Shown here: positions 1-7,196 of the stretch, piece by piece
Layout of the letters: every line of letters begins with the position of its first letter
Numbering within the stretch: position 1 is the first letter of the stretch
Source of the DNA: Prolixibacteraceae bacterium
GTDB lineage: Bacteria > Bacteroidota > Bacteroidia > Bacteroidales > Prolixibacteraceae
Assembly (NCBI GenBank): GCA_016930735.1
Contig: JAFGGF010000362.1
Location: 1-10,737 of the forward strand
Reading direction: 5' to 3'
DNA length: 10,737 nt
The notes under the pieces: model-generated
What the model was told of the DNA's origin: nothing
What the model saw: the letters and a program-made list of their open reading frames with translations, nothing else
The model's database searches: none
Made by a program: the position numbers and the translations under genes

Positions 1-4
1 TAAA

Positions 5-1648
5 TTATAAAAAATCACTTTGCTGTTTTAGCCATTTGGCACAATCTTCAATATTTTCAAAAATATATTTTTCGGGTATGATATCAGGGATCAACCTGTT
101 TTTCCTGAATAGATACATGGGTTGCGGCTGGATTCTTGTCATAACAACAATAATTCCCATTTTTTGCATTTCTTTAATAACTTCTTCCAAAGCATATAGC
201 CCTGACTGATCAATATACGGAACACGTTTCATCCTGAAAATTATAACTTTTGCGTTTTCAGGTATAATATTTATTCTTTCAAGAATTTTAGATGCAATCC
301 CAAAAAACATGGGTCCGTCAAACCTTTTTATGTAAATACTTTCATATTTATCGATTGATAAATCAGCTTCATCTTCCCATGCTATTTCTTTATCTTCCTT
401 TTCAACCCTGGTTAACGAAGTGCTTGCTTCAACCATATTGCTTGCTTTTCGCATAAAAATTAACGAAGCAATCACCATACCGATACCCACGGCCTGTAAC
501 AGGTCAACAAAGACGGTTAGTATTAAAACAATAATTAAAATCAAAGCATCCGATTTTGGAATTTTGAACAGGTTTTTTAATCCTTTGGTATCTATTATCC
601 CTATTCCAACTGTAATTAGTACTCCTGCAAGCGCCGATAAAGGTATGTAGGAAACATACTTGCCAAGCCCCAGAATAATCAGTAACAGAAGCAGAGAATG
701 TATAACTCCCGATAATTTTGTTTTACCGCCTGATTTTATATTTACAACCGTACGCATAGTAGCGCCGGCTCCCGGAATTCCTCCAAAAAGTGATGCTACA
801 AAATTCCCGATCCCCTGGCCTATCAGTTCTTTATTGCTGTTATGTTTGGTTCTTGTAATATTATCAGCAACGACTGATGTCAGCAACGAATCGATGGTTC
901 CCAATCCCGCCAGGGTTATTGCCGGGACAAAAATAAAACGTAAATCAGTGATATTAAATGCCGATAAAGCTGATATTTTTAAAGTTGGGAAACCACTTGA
1001 TATTTCACCGATTAAAGGAGTGTTCCATTTAAATATGTAACTGGCTGTTGAAACCAGAATCAAAGCCACCAATGTACCTGGAATTACTTTCGTAATTTTC
1101 GGGACGATGTAAATTATAATAATGGTTATTGCTGCCGATATTATCGAAATTCTATTTATGTTTTCAATTGCCTCAGGTAATTTTACTACAACATCAATAA
1201 TTTTACCTGGGGAAGACAATCCAATTGCCGGGAATAACTGGAGTGTTATTATAATAACTCCAATACCACTCATAAAACCAGATAAAACCGGATAGGGAAT
1301 ATATTTTATATATTTTCCAATTTTTAATAAACCGAATACAATTTGAAAAACACCGGCTAACAGGAAAGTTAGAATAATAATACCCAGGGCATTTTCAATA
1401 TTTCCGTATTTGGCCACCGCTCCTGCAACAACAACAGCTGAAACAACTGTCATGGGGCCTGTCGGGCCACTGACCTGGCAACTTGTACCACCAAATATTG
1501 CCGCAAGAGCCCCGAGAATAAGTGCTCCATACAAACCGGAACTGGCGCCCATACCTGATTGTACCCCAAATGCCAGCGCAAGTGGTAATGCAACTATACC
1601 GGCTGTTATTCCTCCAAAAATATCTCCCTTCAGGTTTCTAAATTTCAT
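5..1648 (-). CDS. SulP family anion transporter with C-terminal STAS domain, BicA-like (probable bicarbonate transporter)
   Basis: This is an inner-membrane SLC26/SulP anion transporter of 547 residues, the normal full length. The first transmembrane segment carries GGITAGIVALPLALAFG (about 12-28), and the SulP signature SGPTGPMTVV sits at 60-69. Further hydrophobic helices run to about residue 400. A cytoplasmic STAS domain follows (about 437-545), with the conserved Asp-x-Ser-Gly loop at D480-G483. In TM8 the sequence is IDSLLTSVVAD, with D253 and T257, followed by GIPGAGATMRT near 290-300. In BicA-type bicarbonate transporters an Asp and a Thr four residues on, in the same helix, bind sodium; many other SulP members have Glu there. 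Bicarbonate as substrate is therefore inferred, and sulfate or another anion remains possible. The carbonic-anhydrase-like gene 145 bases upstream on the same strand supports bicarbonate. The ATG at 1648 fits the family N-terminus, and the stop lies four bases from the window edge. Confidence 0.9.
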   Translation of the reverse strand: MKFRNLKGDIFGGITAGIVALPLALAFGVQSGMGASSGLYGALILGALAAIFGGTSCQVSGPTGPMTVVSAVVVAGAVAKYGNIENALGIIILTFLLAGVFQIVFGLLKIGKYIKYIPYPVLSGFMSGIGVIIITLQLFPAIGLSSPGKIIDVVVKLPEAIENINRISIISAAITIIIIYIVPKITKVIPGTLVALILVSTASYIFKWNTPLIGEISSGFPTLKISALSAFNITDLRFIFVPAITLAGLGTIDSLLTSVVADNITRTKHNSNKELIGQGIGNFVASLFGGIPGAGATMRTVVNIKSGGKTKLSGVIHSLLLLLIILGLGKYVSYIPLSALAGVLITVGIGIIDTKGLKNLFKIPKSDALILIIVLILTVFVDLLQAVGIGMVIASLIFMRKASNMVEASTSLTRVEKEDKEIAWEDEADLSIDKYESIYIKRFDGPMFFGIASKILERINIIPENAKVIIFRMKRVPYIDQSGLYALEEVIKEMQKMGIIVVMTRIQPQPMYLFRKNRLIPDIIPEKYIFENIEDCAKWLKQQSDFL

Positions 1649-1668
1649 GATAAAAAATTGTTGGTAAC

Positions 1669-1686
1669 CTTTACAATTTCGTAAAG
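1669..1686. repeat. Short inverted repeat in the leader of the SulP gene
   Basis: CTTTAC and GTAAAG form perfect 6-bp arms around a 6-nt spacer, 21-38 bases upstream of the SulP start codon. The surrounding 145-base gap holds no other gene and no full TAnnTTTG box. The repeat could be an operator or a leader hairpin, but nothing in the sequence decides this. The motif GTAACCTTTACAATTTC at 1664-1680 recurs almost unchanged, on the opposite strand, near 8806-8821. Confidence 0.3.
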
Positions 1687-1793
1687 CGCGGCGAATTTAG
1701 TAATTTGTACAATTGCTGATTATTATTATAGAAATTATTTAAATAAGAGGTTAAAAAAGAAAGAATTAATTAACAGATAAGTAAAGATTGAAA

Positions 1794-2282
1794 TCAGGTT
1801 TTACTTACCGGTTTTGGATTATAAGGCAATGATGAGTGATGAAGATTTATTTTTATATCACCGTCTTCATTACGAAAATAACCAATGGAATATTCTACTT
1901 TTACTTCTCTTCCATCCAAATCTTTAAAAAAGTAGTTACCCATGGAAATTGAATATTTTTCCATAAAAATAAAACCGGAATTTTCAAATCTGACAAATTC
2001 CCAGGGCTTTAAAGCAAATCCGGTATCTCTGGGAAACTGTGGATTGCCACCCATAAAATATGAAATTGCACTATCTTTTGTTAACCTGAATTGATATAAA
2101 CTTGCAAGTGTTGGTTTGAACAGAACCTGGGTTGAATCGTAAGCATAAAACTTTTCAACAAATTTTATAACAGCTTCTTTATAATCGCCGTTTTCCCGAA
2201 AGATTTTACCTATTCTGACAAGGTTGTCTCCCCATCGCCTTTGTGCTGTTTCTATGTCTTTTTGACAAATCGAAAAATCCAT
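1794..2282 (-). CDS. NTF2-like protein resembling COG4337 / iota-class carbonic anhydrase
   Basis: The product is a soluble 162-residue protein with no signal peptide or membrane segment. It starts with an amphipathic helix (about 6-30) followed by a mixed alpha/beta domain ending in KINLHHSSLPY, with HHSS at 148-151. That ending, together with LFKPTLASLYQFRLT (54-68), GFALKPWEFVRFENSGF (about 88-104) and GNYFFKDLDGREVKVEY (115-131), matches what I recall of COG4337. This is a SnoaL/NTF2-like family related to the CaMKII association domain. Members from a cyanobacterium and an alga were shown to be metal-free iota-class carbonic anhydrases hydrating CO2 to bicarbonate. Some relatives carry the misleading label phosphoribosyl-AMP cyclohydrolase. 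The family assignment is by recall and the enzyme activity is inferred. The gene sits directly upstream of the BicA-like transporter, same strand, 145 bases apart. The ATG at 2282 is the natural start. Confidence 0.75.
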   Translation of the reverse strand: MDFSICQKDIETAQRRWGDNLVRIGKIFRENGDYKEAVIKFVEKFYAYDSTQVLFKPTLASLYQFRLTKDSAISYFMGGNPQFPRDTGFALKPWEFVRFENSGFIFMEKYSISMGNYFFKDLDGREVKVEYSIGYFRNEDGDIKINLHHSSLPYNPKPVSKT

Positions 2283-2336
2283 ATTTTATATTCTATAATA
2301 TTTGGCGGTGTAAATTAATGAATATAAATATTTATG

Positions 2337-2344
2337 CAAATTTA
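2337..2344 (-). promoter_or_regulatory. Candidate -7 box (TAAATTTG) for the carbonic-anhydrase-like gene
   Basis: On the minus strand TAAATTTG matches the Bacteroidota -7 consensus TAnnTTTG in all fixed positions. It lies about 55 bases upstream of the ATG at 2282, inside the 85-base gap after the thioredoxin-like gene. I see no good -33 TTTG at the expected distance. One such match in an AT-rich gap can arise by chance, so this is only a candidate. Confidence 0.35.
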
Positions 2345-2367
2345 TATTTTATGTTTAGTAAAACAGT

Positions 2368-3762
2368 TTAATTATTAAGTTCCAATTCCACAATTCTTTT
2401 AGTCTGGTCAACAGTAGTTTTTTTTGCGATGATTTTTTTATTTTTATCGAGTATATAAATTCCCGGCGTATCCCTTGCATCGTAAAGAATTTTAAAACCT
2501 GTATTATTATACTGGTCCCAAACATTAATCCAGTCGAATAATTCATTTTTATTTATAAAATCTACCCATTCCTTATGGTTATCCATTGAATAGATAGCAT
2601 AAACTTCCAATCCTTTATCTCTGAACGGAAGATATACTTTCTGATATAATTCAGGAACAAATTTCTGGCAATGCGAACATCCGGGCTCATAAATCAGCAC
2701 AATGGTAATTTTTTTATTAATTTGATGTAAACTGTAAAATGTTTCACCATCGGTACTTTCCAGAAGCAGTTCGGGAGCAGTCTGCCCGATCAGGTTATGT
2801 TCGGCAAAAATTACATTTTCACGGATTTTTGACAGTGTGGTTGAATCAGCCCAGAAAGCTTCTCCCGAAAAATAATATTTTTTGGCAATATCCACAAACA
2901 AAGCATCCATCCCCATGATCTTGCTGTTTATACTTTCGTTTAAAAAGTAGGAAGTTATATACCGGAACATCGATTTATTGGGACGGCTTTTTTCAATCAA
3001 ATCCAAAACACCAACACTAACCGAGTCATATACCTGAAACAATACTTTTGTAAAGTAAGTTTCCAGTTTGGGAGGCAACAGGGGGGTAGTTAAAAAACGC
3101 TCGTCGGTTACATCGAAATAATCCCAGAAATGTTGTTTCTGAAAGTCAAATTCGAAACGTAGTTTTAATGAATCGTTATTTTGAATGTCTTCCGGAATAT
3201 TTTCAGGAACAGGGACATAATTTGCCATCAGGAACGAAGCCAGCCATGTACCGGGGAATTCCAGGGATTTGTCTTTCCACCATTTTTGCAATTCCTTTGT
3301 TAACTGTTCTATTTCTTCCTGGTATCCCAGTTTTTCTTCTTCCGAGGCATCTGCAAATTTGGCTTCAATATCCCGCCTTTTTTGTTGCTGACCGGAAAGG
3401 AAATTCATATAGTTTACAAATTCCTCACTTTCAACAGCTCCTTTAATTTTAATGTTTGAATTCGAAAAATCAGAATTTTTAATGGTAAACTGCTGGTCTT
3501 CGGAAAGTAAAAAATCGAAGTGGTTTTCGTTGTTCAGGAAAATTTTATATAATCCCTGTGGAAGCAATGTATCATTTTTAAAAATTCCTTTGCCATTTTC
3601 ATCAAGTGAAATTGTATCGTTAATTAAAATTTGTTTGGCATAATAATGGGCAAGGATTACATTTTGCCCCGCACCTTTGGGTAATTCCACCTCAATTTTT
3701 AATTTCTGTGCATTACAAATGCTGCTAATAAATATTGCTGTATAAAGTAGAAAATTTTTCAT
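2368..3762 (-). CDS. Exported DUF4369/DUF5106 thioredoxin-fold protein (TlpA-like)
   Basis: This 464-residue protein has an N-terminal signal peptide (MKNFLLYTAIFISSICNAQ, cleavage near residue 19), so it acts in the periplasm or outer-membrane space. The N-terminal beta domain (about 20-108) resembles DUF4369. The helical middle (about 110-320, including FPGTWLASFLMANYVPVPE near 169-187) resembles DUF5106. The C-terminus (about 325-464) is a TlpA/AhpC-type thioredoxin fold with the redox pair C362-S-H-C365 and the cis-proline loop TPG (P433). Both catalytic cysteines are present, so it should be a working thiol-disulfide oxidoreductase; its partners are unknown. Its ATG overlaps the stop of the upstream glycosyltransferase gene as ATGA, which implies coupled translation. 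This architecture is common and often multi-copy in Bacteroidota. No clear terminator hairpin follows the stop. Confidence 0.88.
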   Translation of the reverse strand: MKNFLLYTAIFISSICNAQKLKIEVELPKGAGQNVILAHYYAKQILINDTISLDENGKGIFKNDTLLPQGLYKIFLNNENHFDFLLSEDQQFTIKNSDFSNSNIKIKGAVESEEFVNYMNFLSGQQQKRRDIEAKFADASEEEKLGYQEEIEQLTKELQKWWKDKSLEFPGTWLASFLMANYVPVPENIPEDIQNNDSLKLRFEFDFQKQHFWDYFDVTDERFLTTPLLPPKLETYFTKVLFQVYDSVSVGVLDLIEKSRPNKSMFRYITSYFLNESINSKIMGMDALFVDIAKKYYFSGEAFWADSTTLSKIRENVIFAEHNLIGQTAPELLLESTDGETFYSLHQINKKITIVLIYEPGCSHCQKFVPELYQKVYLPFRDKGLEVYAIYSMDNHKEWVDFINKNELFDWINVWDQYNNTGFKILYDARDTPGIYILDKNKKIIAKKTTVDQTKRIVELELNN

Positions 3763-4889
3763 TTCTGTGCGAAAATTTGCCTGATTAATGCAGAGATTCC
3801 TTTTTTGTTTGAAAATGAATTATTTAATATTAATGACCTTTGTTCAATCATTTCCCCCGTAAATTCTTCTCCCTTATATTTATTTACCTGTTCTTTCATC
3901 TTTTCAGACGAATCTGCAATGATACATAATTTTTCCAATCCGGTATTTTTAACCATATAAGAATTGGTAATACAGAAACGTCCGATAAAAAGCGATGCCA
4001 GAAGTTTTAGTTTTAATCCTGTATCCTGAAAAGAAGGAATTATACAACCCTGGGCATTTTTTATCAGCTCTTCCATTTTTTGCGGCGAAGGATTTATAAA
4101 AACCTTTGTTTTTTCTGAATGCGATTTTTTTAAAAGTAAACTTCGTGATGGGTTTTTGCCTGCAATTACCAGTTTGATTTTTAATCCTTTAAAAACTTCA
4201 TCCAATAAATAATGTACTGATTTTATATTTTCAGGTACGCTCAGGTTTCCATGGAAGAGAAAATAATCACCTTTCCCCGGAAGGGAACAAACTGAATCAA
4301 ATTCATGGAATGCAGGAACAAATTTTGCATTTGGGTGGATATTCTGAAAATATTCCTGGTCAGATGGAGAAATGCTTATCACCGATTCGGCATGTTGGAT
4401 AACCCGCTCGTATCTTTTCAATTTGATTGCTTCCCTTTTAAAATATGTTCGTTTAAAAAAAGAAGATTCCGAATTTGTCAATTGGGAATAATAATCGTGT
4501 TCGATATTATGTGCCCTTAGTATTTTCCTGTAGTTTTTTAATTCCGGATGATCGATAAAAAAACATGAATGCAATCCTTCAAACAAAACCGGTGCTTTTA
4601 ACTGAAGGATATTTTTCAGCAGTTCAGGGTGTTTTCTGCCTGCCACAATATAAGGTTTTTTGCTGAAAGCATATTTGATCCCTGTTTTCCTCGGATAGTA
4701 AAATACCTTTTCGCAAAATTTTTCCAGTTCAGGAGATTTATTCCTGCCATACTGATAACAATGGAGGTAAATTTTTATACCAACTTCTGATAATCCCCTG
4801 AGTTTATAAAAAACATCGATAACACCACCATAATCGGGGGGGTAGGGGACATCAAAAGAAACAATATGTAATTTGTTTTCCTGCATCAT
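3759..4889 (-). CDS. GT-B fold glycosyltransferase (GT4-like)
   Basis: The product is a cytoplasmic glycosyltransferase of about 376 residues, the usual size for single-chain GT-B enzymes. The N-terminal acceptor-side domain opens with HIVSFDVPYPPDYGGVIDVF, a typical GT4-type glycine loop. The C-terminal nucleotide-sugar domain has FHGNLSVPENIKS (about 212-224) and the late motif DTGLKLKLLASLFIGRFCIT (about 289-308), which stands where GT4 enzymes have G-[IL]-[KR]-x-K-[IL]-L-E-A; here Glu-Ala is replaced by Ala-Ser. Sugar donor and acceptor cannot be read from this. A TTG at 4901 would add four residues, but it overlaps a candidate -7 box, so I prefer the ATG at 4889 (or 4886). The stop overlaps the next gene by four bases (ATGA). 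It may modify a cell-surface glycan or an exported protein; no polysaccharide cluster surrounds it here. Confidence 0.85.
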   Translation of the reverse strand: MMQENKLHIVSFDVPYPPDYGGVIDVFYKLRGLSEVGIKIYLHCYQYGRNKSPELEKFCEKVFYYPRKTGIKYAFSKKPYIVAGRKHPELLKNILQLKAPVLFEGLHSCFFIDHPELKNYRKILRAHNIEHDYYSQLTNSESSFFKRTYFKREAIKLKRYERVIQHAESVISISPSDQEYFQNIHPNAKFVPAFHEFDSVCSLPGKGDYFLFHGNLSVPENIKSVHYLLDEVFKGLKIKLVIAGKNPSRSLLLKKSHSEKTKVFINPSPQKMEELIKNAQGCIIPSFQDTGLKLKLLASLFIGRFCITNSYMVKNTGLEKLCIIADSSEKMKEQVNKYKGEEFTGEMIEQRSLILNNSFSNKKGISALIRQIFAQK

Positions 4890-4898
4890 CAAGTTATA

Positions 4899-4906
4899 CA
4901 AATGTA
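4899..4906 (-). promoter_or_regulatory. Candidate -7 box (TACATTTG) for the glycosyltransferase-thioredoxin pair
   Basis: TACATTTG on the minus strand is a full match to TAnnTTTG, just after the terminator that closes the preceding cassette. It would place transcription start only a few bases before the ATG at 4889 or 4886, giving a very short leader. No convincing -33 element is visible, so confidence is low. Confidence 0.3.
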
Positions 4907-4964
4907 AAAAAATAACGAAGGAGATAATATTTTATGATTTGAATGTTTGATTAGTATTGGATGG

Positions 4965-4998
4965 AAATGAAAAAGCCATAAACATAAGTTTATGGCTT
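4965..4998 (-). terminator. Intrinsic terminator after the sigma/anti-sigma/GIN cassette
   Basis: A perfect 11-bp inverted repeat, AAGCCATAAAC and GTTTATGGCTT, surrounds a 4-nt loop (4973-4998). Read on the minus strand, the stem runs into TTTTT and then CATTTCC. It lies 27 bases past the stop of the DUF4097-like gene at 5025, which is the expected place and orientation. The plus-strand side lacks a U tract, so it is unlikely to work in both directions. Confidence 0.8.
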
Positions 4999-5024
4999 CC
5001 TGATTGTGAATGAATTATATTGGA

Positions 5025-6062
5025 TCAGCGCAATTTGATACCACCAAATTCGCTGACTACTGTCACTTTTGCAGTTGAAGTACCTGAACCAACTTTCCCT
5101 TCCAGTTCTTTTGTGAAATTATCTGACATACGATTGCCTTTAAATTCACTCCCTAAATCAATGTCGCAATGTGTACATTTTGCTTTCAGGTCGTATGAAA
5201 CACTTTCGCTGATGCCGAGTTTAATTGAGCCAAATTTGTTTTTTACATCAATCAGTTCAAAGTCATTTTTAACTTCTTCTGCACTGATGGCTCCATAGCC
5301 CGATTCAACTTTTAAAATTTTTCCCAGTTCCTCAATTTTCAGGTTGGTATGCTGGGCCAAGCCCCTGAATTCCCCGACTTCTTCAAAACTGAAAGAATCA
5401 AATTTAGAGTCGGCTTCAACAGAATTTGCTTCTTCAATATTAAAAACCGAATGGCTTGAATTTATTATCAGGTCGGTTGATTCACCAATAAAAACGGTTG
5501 AATGTTTAATATCCAGTTTCCCAAATGTAAGTCCATCCACGGTAGCCTTGCCAAATGCAAGGTCAATTTTCATATCATCTACATTTTTCCCATTCAGTGT
5601 TAATGCATTAAAATCTCCGTGTTCGATCGAAAAACTGCCGTTTGCATTTAATTTGTTTACAAAGGTATTCCCGAATTTATTTGAAATTTCCAGGTTTTTA
5701 TCAGAAGGGATATTTACGGTATAATCAATACTGAATTCTTTTTGCCCCCTGAAATCATCATCGATACTTGTAACCGCCCTCACACTGCCTCCGCTTTTGC
5801 GGAAATCAACCTTTATCTGTTCAAGCATTTGTTTTGCCTTTACTTGGGTTGAGGCATTAACGGTAATTAATACATCGACGGTAACTTCACTGCCCCCGTT
5901 ATTGTTAATTCTGACCTCTCCGAATTTATTGGAAATACTCAGTGACTGAACTTCACTGGCAGGCCACGATTCATTGTACTCTTTTGTTTCTTCAGCTCCT
6001 GCTCCTGTCAGGAAAAATGCGAAGGTAAAAAGTACGATTAAAAAATTAAATTTCGATTTCAT
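5025..6062 (-). CDS. Exported DUF4097/GIN-like beta-repeat protein, third gene of an ECF sigma cassette
   Basis: This 345-residue protein has a signal peptide (hydrophobic 5-20, cleavage near AGA-EE at 23). The mature part is nearly all predicted beta strand and resembles the DUF4097/DUF2807 putative auto-transporter adhesin (head GIN) fold, a right-handed beta solenoid. A degenerate FG motif recurs: SNKFGEV (44-50), SNKFGNT (127-133), LAFGKAT (168-174), KNKFGSI (274-280) and SEFGGIK (337-343). A C-T-H-C motif at 296-299 gives the only two cysteines, a possible disulfide or metal site. Its ATG at 6062 overlaps the end of the anti-sigma gene by 17 bases, so it is probably co-translated. As the distal gene of the cassette it may be an envelope effector or sensor; its molecular function is unknown. 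It ends about 27 bases before a strong terminator. Confidence 0.75.
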   Translation of the reverse strand: MKSKFNFLIVLFTFAFFLTGAGAEETKEYNESWPASEVQSLSISNKFGEVRINNNGGSEVTVDVLITVNASTQVKAKQMLEQIKVDFRKSGGSVRAVTSIDDDFRGQKEFSIDYTVNIPSDKNLEISNKFGNTFVNKLNANGSFSIEHGDFNALTLNGKNVDDMKIDLAFGKATVDGLTFGKLDIKHSTVFIGESTDLIINSSHSVFNIEEANSVEADSKFDSFSFEEVGEFRGLAQHTNLKIEELGKILKVESGYGAISAEEVKNDFELIDVKNKFGSIKLGISESVSYDLKAKCTHCDIDLGSEFKGNRMSDNFTKELEGKVGSGTSTAKVTVVSEFGGIKLR

Positions 6063-6612
6063 GATTTGTTTCTTTTAAGTTTTTTACTTCTTCGAGTTTA
6101 CATATTATAAGATTAATAATATTCAATTTATTCTGATAGTATTCAAGCATAGCATTGATAACTCTTTCGTCATCAGGATGTGTATTCAGGTCTTCCTTCA
6201 GGTCATTTAACAATACTTCAAAATCTTTTAATTCTTCATTCATCAGCAACTTGTCTTCTTCCGTAAGTAATCCGGCATTGTCAAACTGTTGCCACTGGTT
6301 TAATCCTTCCTCAATTGAACTTGTATAATAAAATTCTACCTCTTTGTATTCCGGAGATATCTGGCTCAGGGTTGTGATGGTATCTTTTTTATCAGGCGAT
6401 AAATAAATAATTGCCTGATTAACAGCAAGGAAAATAAATACTGCAGCAGCTGCTACCCGTAAAACTATCCGTAATCCCGGCCTGTTTTTCCTGTTTTGTT
6501 TTTTGAGTTTTTCTTCAAAACGGGCTAAATGGCCTTCCATTGGTTCCCTGTCGTTTAACTTTTCCAGGTTTTCAAGTATAATTTTTTCAATATTGTCCCT
6601 TTCTTTTTTCAT
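6046..6612 (-). CDS. Single-pass membrane anti-sigma factor candidate, no zinc motif
   Basis: From the ATG at 6612 the product has 188 residues. It has an N-terminal cytoplasmic part (about 1-47) with charged helices and the motif EPMEGHLARFEEKL (23-36), one transmembrane helix (about 48-71), and an extracytoplasmic helical tail ending in PDDERVINAMLEYYQNKLNIINLI (about 146-169). Position directly after an ECF sigma gene plus this topology is the basis for calling it an anti-sigma factor that holds the sigma at the membrane. It lacks the HxxxCxxC motif of zinc-binding anti-sigma domains, so it belongs to another type. A longer reading from 6645 adds 11 residues and overlaps the sigma gene; it lacks an ATG context typical of the family. 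The chosen start leaves a 10-base gap after the sigma stop. Its end overlaps the next gene by 17 bases. Confidence 0.75.
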   Translation of the reverse strand: MKKERDNIEKIILENLEKLNDREPMEGHLARFEEKLKKQNRKNRPGLRIVLRVAAAAVFIFLAVNQAIIYLSPDKKDTITTLSQISPEYKEVEFYYTSSIEEGLNQWQQFDNAGLLTEEDKLLMNEELKDFEVLLNDLKEDLNTHPDDERVINAMLEYYQNKLNIINLIICKLEEVKNLKETNHEIEI

Positions 6613-6622
6613 GTTTACATTT

Positions 6623-7177
6623 TTAATTGTAAGAGAAAACTTCATCTTCTTTCAGATACTCCCTTAACTTATTTTTAGCTCTCATATATTGTGTCCTCGA
6701 AGCTGAATTGCTGATGCCGAGTATCTGGCTGATTTCCTCGTGGTCGTAACCTTCAATCAAATAGAGGCTTAAAACAACCCGGTAACCATCGGGCAATTGG
6801 TTTATAGCATTTTTGATTTTATCAACATCTACTTCTTTCGAGTCCATTTTAAAGTCTTCCGAATCGTGTTTTCGTTCATTTATTTCTTCAAAAACCACTT
6901 TTCGTTTTTTCAGTACATCCAAAGAACGGTTTACAACAATTTTTTTGAGCCAGGCTCCAAAACTTACTTCTCCGCGGTAAGTTTCTATTTTTTGAAGTGC
7001 CTTCAGGAAAGCTTCCTGCATTACATCCTCAGCTTCGGTTTCATCATTAATTATTCGCAGCGTTACATTAAACATCGATTTATAATACAGTTTATACAAC
7101 TGAAATTGTGCCTTACTATCGCCCTGCCTGCAGCGGTCAATAATGTCCTGATGAATATTTTTATAAAGCCCTTCCAA
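6623..7177 (-). CDS. ECF-type RNA polymerase sigma factor (sigma-70 family)
   Basis: The 184-residue protein has the two-domain ECF layout. Region 2 (about 22-92) includes EAEDVMQEAFLKALQKI (48-64) for core RNA polymerase binding and FGAWLKKIVVNRSLDVLKKRK (73-93) for -10 recognition. Region 4 (about 125-176) includes LPDGYRVVLSLYLIEGYDHEEISQ and the helix-turn-helix ISQILGISNSASRTQYMRAKNKLR for -35 recognition. It should direct transcription of its own operon and perhaps other envelope genes. The reading frame has no ATG before residue 35, which is inside the sigma-2 domain. An in-frame TAG lies a short way upstream, so translation most likely starts at TTG 7177, or at a nearby non-ATG codon. 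A candidate ECF promoter lies just upstream. TrmJ ends 59 bases before this gene and is probably transcribed separately. Confidence 0.92.
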   Translation of the reverse strand: MEGLYKNIHQDIIDRCRQGDSKAQFQLYKLYYKSMFNVTLRIINDETEAEDVMQEAFLKALQKIETYRGEVSFGAWLKKIVVNRSLDVLKKRKVVFEEINERKHDSEDFKMDSKEVDVDKIKNAINQLPDGYRVVLSLYLIEGYDHEEISQILGISNSASRTQYMRAKNKLREYLKEDEVFSYN

Positions 7178-7196
7178 AGTTGTTATAATGTTGAAC

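Noticed and set aside
660..1040. Plus-strand open frames opposite the SulP gene (also at 420-650 and 1410-1667)
   Set aside because: They mirror the strongly conserved SulP coding sequence and show no family resemblance of their own.
1794..2282. Phosphoribosyl-AMP cyclohydrolase (histidine pathway)
   Set aside because: I recall this label on relatives, but the sequence lacks HisI zinc and magnesium motifs and has an NTF2-like pattern ending in HHSS.
2324..2335. Perfect 12-base palindrome ATAAATATTTAT between the thioredoxin-like and carbonic-anhydrase-like genes
   Set aside because: Made only of A and T in an AT-rich gap, too weak for a terminator and easily due to chance, although it lies near the predicted transcription start.
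5344..5724. Plus-strand open frame opposite the GIN-like gene (also 5020-5298)
   Set aside because: Ser/Phe-rich antisense shadow; the minus-strand gene has a signal peptide and repeat structure.
6613..6645. Longer start for the anti-sigma gene
   Set aside because: It adds MKFSLTIKNVN, overlaps the sigma gene by 23 bases, and does not look like the family, which begins MKKE-; the ATG at 6612 follows the sigma stop by 10 bases.
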